Position numbers and translations under genes: made by a program. From positions 1 to 14,156 of the forward strand of contig NZ_JANYGJ010000119.1 in assembly GCF_025362455.1 (NCBI RefSeq): DNA of 14,156 bases, written 5' to 3'. Source of the stretch: Deinococcus sp. GTDB lineage: Bacteria; Deinococcota; Deinococci; Deinococcales; Deinococcaceae. The notes below the pieces were generated by a model. It did not search any database and was not told the origin of the DNA. It saw nothing but the letters and a program-made list of their open reading frames with translations. Below are positions 7,304 to 12,351 of this stretch, one piece after another. Within the stretch, counting starts at the first letter, position 1. Each line of letters begins with the position of its first letter.

Positions 7304-8155
7304 ATGCGCGCCGAGATTCGTCATGTCACCGAGTACGTCTACAAAGAACCCGCCTGGGATTCTTTCAACGAGGTGCGCCTGCATCCGGAGGCCAGCGAAC
7401 GCCAGCAGCTCAGGAGTTTTCACCTGCTGGTCGAGCCCGAAGCCAGCAGCGTCACCACCCACCGCGACTACTTCGGGTCCATCGTGCATCACGTGCATGT
7501 CCACGAGCGCCATACCGTGCTGCGCATCGAGGCCCAGGCCCTGGTCATCACCAAACCCCCGCTGCTGCTGCCGCCCGCGCCGCTCAGCGCCCTGGGCGAC
7601 CTGCGCGCTACGGTCTGCGAGTTCGGCCCGGTCACTGAATTTCTGGTGGCCAGCCCCCGCGTGCCCCAGGGTCGGTGGCCAGAGATCTTCGGCGTGGCCC
7701 GGCCCGGCCCCGACGATGATCTGCCGGGCTTTTTGCGTGCGCTGACCAGCCAATTCCACCGGCAGTTCACCTACAAGCCGGGCGCCACCAGCGTGCGCAC
7801 CACCATTCTGGAGTTCTCGACGCTCCAGCAGGGCGTCTGCCAGGATTTCACCCACGCCATGCTGGGGGTCTGCCGCACGCTGGGCATTCCGGCCCGGTAC
7901 GTCAGCGGCTACCTGTATTCCGGCGGTGAGATGGTCGGTGCCGACGCCACCCACGCCTGGGTCGAGGCGCTGATCCCCGGCGTGGGCTGGACCGGCTTCG
8001 ATCCCACCAACGACGTGCTGGCCGGTGAAAAACACATCAAGATTGGGCATGGCCGCGATTACCCGGACGTCTCCCCGGTGCGCGGCACCTTCTACGGCGG
8101 CGCCCAGGGCCGACTGGACGTGGAAGTGCGCGTGTACGGTGAACAGCCCCAGTAG
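7304..8155 (+). CDS. Transglutaminase-like cysteine protease family protein
   Basis: A 283-aa protein with the bacterial transglutaminase-like N-terminal beta domain (about 1-85, beginning MRAEIRHVTEYVYKEPAWDSFNEVRLHP) and a transglutaminase/papain-fold core. The catalytic triad is visible: Cys179 in GVCQDFTHA, His217 in ATHAWVEA and Asp233 in GFDPTND. Such proteins usually act as peptidases or amidases, not protein cross-linkers. In this gene neighbourhood it is predicted to hydrolyse or transfer the amide or peptide product of the ATP-grasp ligase. No signal peptide is seen, so it is probably cytoplasmic. It follows alpha-E on the same strand after a 308-bp gap, so it may have its own promoter. 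AGAAGG lies only 1 nt before ATG 7304, too close for a standard ribosome binding site. Confidence 0.92.
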   Translation: MRAEIRHVTEYVYKEPAWDSFNEVRLHPEASERQQLRSFHLLVEPEASSVTTHRDYFGSIVHHVHVHERHTVLRIEAQALVITKPPLLLPPAPLSALGDLRATVCEFGPVTEFLVASPRVPQGRWPEIFGVARPGPDDDLPGFLRALTSQFHRQFTYKPGATSVRTTILEFSTLQQGVCQDFTHAMLGVCRTLGIPARYVSGYLYSGGEMVGADATHAWVEALIPGVGWTGFDPTNDVLAGEKHIKIGHGRDYPDVSPVRGTFYGGAQGRLDVEVRVYGEQPQ

Positions 8156-8260
8156 ATTGCGTCTGTGATTACTTTTATAAGCTCAATCTGACCGCCGCAT
8201 GACGACAACTTCATGTAACGGGGGTAGAGTGGCGGTCCGATCCTGACGCGCCAGCCCAAC

Positions 8261-8316
8261 TCGGTACGGGTTCAGTTCGGTGTGAGTTTCGGTACGGGTT
8301 CAGCTCTGCGTGAGTT
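8261..8316 (+). repeat. Two tandem copies of a 28-bp repeat upstream of the membrane protein gene
   Basis: Units 8261-8288 and 8289-8316 both begin TCGGTACGGGTTCAG and end GTGAGTT, with three differences between them. A partial third copy (CAGTTCTGGG) runs into the ribosome binding site at 8324-8330. A TANNNT box (TAGAGT, 8225-8230) lies upstream, so the repeats would fall in the 5' leader of the transcript if that box is used. Confidence 0.8.
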
Positions 8317-8336
8317 CAGTTCTGGGAGGAACCAGC

Positions 8337-8891
8337 ATGACCGGGAATGGTTTGGCCCTTGTGCAGTCGCTCCCGTCCAGGTCCGTGCGGCGGCGGCGCG
8401 TCGCCTACGTGTTCGTCGGGTACTTCATCATCCTGGTGGCGGCGCTGCTCAGGGCCACGCCGGGAGCGGCGTCCTGGCTGTGGCAGAGCCTGCTGGCGGT
8501 GGGCGTCCTGAGTTTGCTGAGCGGCCTGGTCTACCTGCTGGGTGCTCGCCGCAGCCTGTTGCCCGAAGCCCAGTTTCATCAGGCGTCCGGTCATCAGGGG
8601 TCTGGTCATCAGGGGTCTGGCCAGCACGCTTCAGGCCAGCCCTGCCCGCGCCTGAGCGAGCGGCAATGGCGTCTGCTGGTGGCCGCCCAGATGAACGCCT
8701 ACCGCATTCTGGGCGGCCTGGCCGTGCTGCTGTGCCTGGTCTACTGGGGCTTTTTGCCCGCCTCGGCCCGGCTGTTCGATACCGACTCGCTGGGGCTGCT
8801 GCTGCTGGCCGGAGCGCTGCTGCTGATTCCCAACCTGCCCAATGCCCTGCTGGCCTGGACTCTGGACGAACGGGACGTGGCAGAAACGTAA
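8337..8891 (+). CDS. Hypothetical four-helix membrane protein
   Basis: I do not recognise a family for this 184-aa protein. Four hydrophobic segments are visible (about 22-40, 47-70, 121-141 and 150-176). A positively charged SRSVRRRR precedes the first helix, which predicts a cytoplasmic N-terminus. Helices 2 and 3 are joined by a roughly 50-residue hydrophilic loop made partly of HQASG/HQGSG repeats, which by the positive-inside reasoning would also be cytoplasmic. ATG 8337 is preferred over the in-frame GTG 8310, because GGGAGGA (8324-8330) lies 6 nt before it and the upstream codons fall in repeat DNA. The gene ends right at a hairpin. It is not obviously linked in function to either neighbour. 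Confidence 0.75.
   Translation: MTGNGLALVQSLPSRSVRRRRVAYVFVGYFIILVAALLRATPGAASWLWQSLLAVGVLSLLSGLVYLLGARRSLLPEAQFHQASGHQGSGHQGSGQHASGQPCPRLSERQWRLLVAAQMNAYRILGGLAVLLCLVYWGFLPASARLFDTDSLGLLLLAGALLLIPNLPNALLAWTLDERDVAET
8577..8636 (+). repeat. Four 15-bp in-frame units coding for HQxSG
   Basis: Units 8577-8591, 8592-8606, 8607-8621 and 8622-8636 encode HQASG, HQGSG, HQGSG and QHASG in the loop between predicted helices 2 and 3. The second and third are nearly identical in DNA, suggesting recent duplication; the outer ones have diverged. Confidence 0.85.
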
Positions 8892-8892
8892 A

Positions 8893-8921
8893 ACCGCCGC
8901 CTAGACGAGAGGGGCGGCGGT
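8893..8921 (-). terminator. Hairpin terminator between convergent genes
   Basis: ACCGCCGCC (8893-8901) and GGCGGCGGT (8913-8921) form a perfect 9-bp GC-rich stem with an 11-nt loop. Read on the minus strand, the stem is followed by TTTTACGTTT, a reasonable U-tract, so it best serves the minus-strand Yip1 gene. It starts 1 nt after the stop codon of the plus-strand gene and may act both ways. Confidence 0.75.
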
Positions 8922-8949
8922 GATGGTAAATCTGGGATGGCGAATCTGG
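8922..8949. repeat. Two 14-bp tandem units next to the terminator
   Basis: GATGGTAAATCTGG (8922-8935) and GATGGCGAATCTGG (8936-8949) are adjacent, with two differences. They lie between the hairpin and the stop codon of the minus-strand gene. No function is evident. Confidence 0.7.
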
Positions 8950-8959
8950 GCTCAGATGT

Positions 8960-9520
8960 TTACAAAAACAGCCAGCGGATGATGCCGAAGACTACGGCGT
9001 AGGCCACGCCAGAGAGAACCGCCAGCCCCAGCGCCTCGCCGTTGGTACGGACATTCATGCTCGACTGCACCGCCAGGAAACCGAAGTAGACCATCACCAC
9101 CGCGATCAGCAAGTTGAACAGGTATTGCAAAAGCGGAATAATGCCGAGCAACGTGCCGAGAACGCTCAGTGGCACAAAAAATAGAGCGAAGGTATAAGCC
9201 ACTTCCGGGTAGGTGCCGGTGCCCTTGAACAGCGCCTTGCCAATGCCGTAGACCGCGCCGGTAAATACCCCAAAGCCAATCAGCGTACCAAGGACACCAC
9301 TCAGAAGCTGGCCAATGAAGCTGTATCCGTGGAACGGAGCGAAGATCGCCGCCACGGCGCCCGCGACCAGTGCGGCCAGCAGCACGTAGATGTACGCCTG
9401 CTGAGTCGTGCCGCGTTTCTCGAAGCGCTCGAAGGTGGCGACGCTCGGTTGCGCCAGCACCGCCGTGCTCTGGGCGAACATGTTCTGGATGGAGGCGCTC
9501 ACATCTGGGGTCTTCTGCAT
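8960..9520 (-). CDS. Yip1-domain integral membrane protein
   Basis: A 186-aa membrane protein resembling the bacterial Yip1-domain family. The hydrophilic N-terminus (1-41) carries FERFEKRG just before the first helix. About five hydrophobic segments follow (roughly 42-61, 67-97, 109-130, 133-151 and 163-186), with the family-like TGTYPEVAYTFALFFVPLSVL (residues 101-121) in the middle. The eukaryotic relatives act in vesicle traffic; the bacterial role is unknown. The start is ATG at 9520, with a TANNNT box 5 nt upstream, consistent with a leaderless transcript. The gene is divergent from uvrB, sharing a 184-bp intergenic region, and ends before a hairpin terminator. Family call is moderate, from overall pattern rather than a catalytic motif. 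Confidence 0.8.
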   Translation of the reverse strand: MQKTPDVSASIQNMFAQSTAVLAQPSVATFERFEKRGTTQQAYIYVLLAALVAGAVAAIFAPFHGYSFIGQLLSGVLGTLIGFGVFTGAVYGIGKALFKGTGTYPEVAYTFALFFVPLSVLGTLLGIIPLLQYLFNLLIAVVMVYFGFLAVQSSMNVRTNGEALGLAVLSGVAYAVVFGIIRWLFL

Positions 9521-9525
9521 ACCTC

Positions 9526-9531
9526 AGAGTA
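9526..9531 (-). promoter_or_regulatory. TANNNT -10 box of the Yip1 gene (leaderless layout)
   Basis: On the minus strand TACTCT ends 5 nt before ATG. Transcription would start at or next to the A of the start codon. GAGGT lies between the two, directly against the ATG, too close to serve as a ribosome binding site. Confidence 0.55.
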
Positions 9532-9617
9532 TGAGCACCGTGGACCCTGAGTTGCGTCATCCTTTTGGCTAAAGCTTGAGCCTGGGCAGGGCTGGCCTTC
9601 ATCTTCGGTGCCGCTCC

Positions 9618-9652
9618 AGATACTGTGTTGAGATACTATGTTGCTCAACGCA
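9618..9652. repeat. 13-bp tandem repeat and inverted repeat upstream of uvrB
   Basis: AGATACTGTGTTG (9618-9630) is followed directly by AGATACTATGTTG (9631-9643), one mismatch. Overlapping them, TGTGTTGAG (9624-9632) and CTCAACGCA (9644-9652) form a 9-bp inverted repeat with one wobble pair and an 11-nt spacer. ATGTTGCT appears again at about 9655-9662. The spacing suggests protein-binding sites shared by the two divergent genes. Confidence 0.6.
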
Positions 9653-9668
9653 CAATGTTGCTGCCCTC

Positions 9669-9685
9669 TTACGCTCAGGCCGTAA
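9669..9685 (+). promoter_or_regulatory. RDRM-like 17-bp palindrome (candidate DdrO operator)
   Basis: TTACGCTCAGGCCGTAA has perfect 5-bp arms (TTACG/CGTAA) and the same 17-bp length as the Deinococcus radiation/desiccation response motif, consensus TTATGTCATTGACATAA as I recall it. By my alignment 9 of 17 positions match, including both TTA/TAA ends. It covers the expected -35 region of the uvrB promoter, where a repressor would block transcription. uvrB is a reported member of this DdrO-controlled regulon in Deinococcus. The match is degenerate in the middle, hence moderate confidence. Confidence 0.55.
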
Positions 9686-9692
9686 TTTAGGG

Positions 9693-9698
9693 TAGACT
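9693..9698 (+). promoter_or_regulatory. TANNNT -10 box of uvrB (leaderless layout)
   Basis: TAGACT ends 6 nt before the uvrB ATG (9705). No Shine-Dalgarno sequence lies between them, so the mRNA probably begins at or beside the start codon. The RDRM-like palindrome ends 7 bp upstream of this box. Confidence 0.6.
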
Positions 9699-9704
9699 GT
9701 CTGG

Positions 9705-11720
9705 ATGCTCAAGGTCGAGTCCGAGTACACGCCAGCAGGCGACCAGCCAACCGCCATTCGTAGCCTCGTAGACGGCCTGGACAGCGGGCTGAGGTTCCAG
9801 ACCCTGCTCGGAGCCACGGGCACGGGCAAGACCTATAGCGTCGCGCAAGTGATCGAGGAGACCGGACGCCCGGCCCTCATCATGGCGCCCAACAAGGTGC
9901 TGACCGCCCAGCTCGCCGCCGAATTCCGCGAATTCTTTCCGTCGGCTGCCGTCGAGTTCTTCATCTCGTACTACGACTACTACCAGCCCGAAGCCTACGT
10001 GCCCGGCAAGGATCTGTTCATCGAGAAGGACGCCTCGGTCAACCAGGAGATCGAGCGCTTGCGGCATTCGGCCACCCGCAGCCTGCTGACCCGCAGCGAC
10101 ACCATCGTGGTCGCCTCGGTGAGCTGCATCTACGGCCTGGGCGACCCCGCCGAGTACCGGGCACTGAACATCATTTTGAAGGTGGGCGGTAAAGCCAGCC
10201 GCGACGAGATCATCTCGCGGCTGGTCACGCTCCAGTACGAGCGCAACGACATCGAGCTGGGTGCCGGGCGCTTCCGGGCCAAGGGCGACATCATCGACGT
10301 CTGGCCCGCCTACGACGAGCAGCCGCTGCGCATCGAGCTGTTCGGCGACGACGTGGAGAAGATTCAGGTCGTCCATCCGGTGACGGGCGACAAGCTGGCC
10401 GACCTCGACGCCACCGTGATCTATCCGGCCAAGCACTATGTCGCCAGCGCCAGCAACGTCGAGAGCGCGATTATCACCATCCAGCAGGAACTCGACGAGC
10501 GGCTGGAATATTTCAACTCGGTGGGCAAGCTGCTCGAAGCCCAGCGCATCAAGGAGCGCACGCTCTACGACCTGGAGATGATGAAGGTGCTGGGCTACTG
10601 CTCCGGCATCGAGAACTACTCGCGCCACATCGACGGGCGCCGCCCCGGCGAGACGCCCTACACCATGCTCGACTACTTTCCCGACAACTTCATCACCTTT
10701 ATCGACGAATCGCACGTGACGGTGCCGCAGATCGGCGGCATGGCCAACGGCGACAAGGCCCGCAAGCAGACGCTGGTGGACTACGGCTTCCGGCTGCCCT
10801 CCGCCGTGGACAACCGCCCGCTGAACTTCCAGGAGTTTTTGTCGAAAACCGGCCAGACGGTGTTCGTCTCGGCCACGCCCGGCCCCTTCGAGCGCGAGGT
10901 CAGTGACAGCACCGCCGACCAGATCATCCGCCCCACCGGCCTGGTGGACCCGCCCGTGACGGTGCGCCCGATTCAGGGCCAGATCGAGGATTTGCTGGGC
11001 CGCATCCGCCAGCGGGCCGGGATCGGTGAGCGCGTGCTGGTCACCACCCTGACCAAGCGAATGTCCGAGGACCTGACCGAGTATCTGCTCGAAAAGGGCG
11101 TGCGGGCCAGGTATTTGCACTCGGACATCGACTCGGTGGAGCGCCAGGTCATCATCCGCGATCTCAGGTTGGGGCACTATGACGTCCTCATCGGCATCAA
11201 CCTCTTGCGCGAGGGCCTGGACCTGCCCGAAGTCTCGCTGGTCGCCATTCTGGACGCCGATAAACCCGGCTTTTTGCGCAGTGACCGCGCCCTGATCCAG
11301 ACGATTGGCCGGGCTGCCCGCAACGTCGGCGGGGAGGTCATTCTCTACGGCGACACCATCACGCCCGCCATGCACACCGCGATGGAGGAGACCCGCCGCC
11401 GCCGCGAGAAGCAGAGCGCCTTCAACGAGGCGAACGGTATCACCCCGACCACCATCGTCAAGGGCGTGCGCAACGTCATTCGCGGTGAGGAAGTGGCCGA
11501 GTTGCCCGCAGGCGGCGACCTGTCGGGTGACCGCGACACCCTGACGGTCCAGCTCACTGACCTGGAACTCGACATGTGGCAGGCGTCCGAAGACCTCGAT
11601 TTCGAGAAAGCCGCCGCGCTGCGCGACCAGATTCGCAGCATCGAGGCCAAGCTCCAGGGCAAGAACTTCGAGCAGCCCACCGTGCCGGGCCAGAAGGTGA
11701 GGAAGCGGGGGCGACGGTGA
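9705..11720 (+). CDS. uvrB: UvrB, excinuclease ABC subunit B
   Basis: Damage-verifying helicase-like subunit of nucleotide excision repair. It is loaded onto DNA by UvrA, then recruits UvrC for dual incision. The protein is full length at 671 aa. Visible parts are Walker A GATGTGKT (36-43), the tyrosine-rich beta-hairpin that inserts between strands (about 89-113, YYDYYQPEAYVPGKD), the Walker B box DESH (334-337), helicase motif VI QTIGRAAR (532-539) and a C-terminal UVR domain (about 620-655, DFEKAAALRDQI) that contacts UvrC. No residues expected to be essential appear to be missing. It is transcribed away from the Yip1 gene. The promoter region carries an RDRM-like palindrome, suggesting DdrO/IrrE-controlled induction after radiation or drying. 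The Uma2 gene follows 15 nt after the stop but has its own -10 box. Confidence 0.99.
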   Translation: MLKVESEYTPAGDQPTAIRSLVDGLDSGLRFQTLLGATGTGKTYSVAQVIEETGRPALIMAPNKVLTAQLAAEFREFFPSAAVEFFISYYDYYQPEAYVPGKDLFIEKDASVNQEIERLRHSATRSLLTRSDTIVVASVSCIYGLGDPAEYRALNIILKVGGKASRDEIISRLVTLQYERNDIELGAGRFRAKGDIIDVWPAYDEQPLRIELFGDDVEKIQVVHPVTGDKLADLDATVIYPAKHYVASASNVESAIITIQQELDERLEYFNSVGKLLEAQRIKERTLYDLEMMKVLGYCSGIENYSRHIDGRRPGETPYTMLDYFPDNFITFIDESHVTVPQIGGMANGDKARKQTLVDYGFRLPSAVDNRPLNFQEFLSKTGQTVFVSATPGPFEREVSDSTADQIIRPTGLVDPPVTVRPIQGQIEDLLGRIRQRAGIGERVLVTTLTKRMSEDLTEYLLEKGVRARYLHSDIDSVERQVIIRDLRLGHYDVLIGINLLREGLDLPEVSLVAILDADKPGFLRSDRALIQTIGRAARNVGGEVILYGDTITPAMHTAMEETRRRREKQSAFNEANGITPTTIVKGVRNVIRGEEVAELPAGGDLSGDRDTLTVQLTDLELDMWQASEDLDFEKAAALRDQIRSIEAKLQGKNFEQPTVPGQKVRKRGRR

Positions 11721-11723
11721 GTG

Positions 11724-11729
11724 TAAACT
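11724..11729 (+). promoter_or_regulatory. TANNNT -10 box of the Uma2 gene
   Basis: TAAACT lies just after the uvrB stop codon and ends 6 nt before ATG 11736. GGAGG (11730-11734) sits only 1 nt before the ATG, too close for normal ribosome binding, which favours a leaderless start. Read-through from uvrB is also possible. Confidence 0.5.
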
Positions 11730-11735
11730 GGAGGC

Positions 11736-12299
11736 ATGAGCGACCCCGCCTTCAAGACGATGAGCGTTGAGGAGTATTTGCGGACCGAGGCGACGAGTCC
11801 GGTCAAGCGTGAGTACGTCGGCGGCTTCGTGTACCCGCTGCACGGGCAGGCGGGAGCGAGTGACGAGCACATTTCGATTTGCGCCAATCTTAACGCAGAA
11901 CTCCATCGGGACGCCAGAAAAATGGGCTGCAAGCTCTATCAATCGGATATGCGTTTATATATAGATTCTAAAGGGACGTACTTTTATCCAGATATGGTGC
12001 TGATATGCGATAAAGAAGACAATAACAGATATTTTAAAACTCGACCTTGCCTTATCGTTGAGGTGCTTTCGGAGAGTACAGCGGCCCATGATCGTGTCGG
12101 TAAATATGCTCTCTACACGGCCATCCCCTCGCTCCAGACCTATTTGATGATTGAGCAGCTTGAGCGTCGCGTCTATGCTTACCAGAAATCGATTGACGGC
12201 CTCTGGGCCATGCGGGAGCTGATCGGCAACGGTGAAATTCCCCTGCCCTGCCTGGACCGCAACCTGAGCCTGAACGAGATCTACGACGGCGTGTTGTAA
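11736..12299 (+). CDS. Uma2-family PD-(D/E)XK endonuclease (DUF820)
   Basis: A 187-aa protein of the Uma2/DUF820 family, which has a restriction-endonuclease-like fold and occurs in many copies in Deinococcus and cyanobacteria. The pattern is typical: N-terminal SVEEYLRTEATSPVKREYVGG, then the acidic site residues Asp86 in YPDMVLI and Glu109 in LIVEVLSEST, then D119 and K123-Y124, and a C-terminal YLMIEQLERRVYAY. Nuclease activity is predicted from the fold; the biological target is unknown. Composition is mosaic: both ends are GC-rich like uvrB, while the middle (about 11940-12060) is strikingly AT-rich with codons such as ATA and AGA. It lies between uvrB and the restriction-modification gene on the same strand, each with its own -10-like box. 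Confidence 0.9.
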   Translation: MSDPAFKTMSVEEYLRTEATSPVKREYVGGFVYPLHGQAGASDEHISICANLNAELHRDARKMGCKLYQSDMRLYIDSKGTYFYPDMVLICDKEDNNRYFKTRPCLIVEVLSESTAAHDRVGKYALYTAIPSLQTYLMIEQLERRVYAYQKSIDGLWAMRELIGNGEIPLPCLDRNLSLNEIYDGVL

Positions 12300-12340
12300 G
12301 ACGGGCCGCAGATCATACCGCCTTCCTCGTGACCATGCGC

Positions 12341-12346
12341 TAACTT
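12341..12346 (+). promoter_or_regulatory. TANNNT -10 box of the MmeI-like gene
   Basis: TAACTT ends 5 nt before the GTG start at 12352. No ribosome binding site is visible in between, again matching a leaderless promoter. It supports GTG 12352 over the internal ATG at 12382. Confidence 0.5.
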
Positions 12347-12351
12347 GAACC

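Noticed and set aside
7137..7745. Plus-strand frame starting in the alpha-E/transglutaminase gap
   Set aside because: Most of it overlaps the transglutaminase gene in another frame and it shows no domain.
9687..11942. Long minus-strand open frame opposite uvrB
   Set aside because: It is a GC-rich shadow of uvrB with no recognisable domain; the plus strand encodes a complete UvrB.
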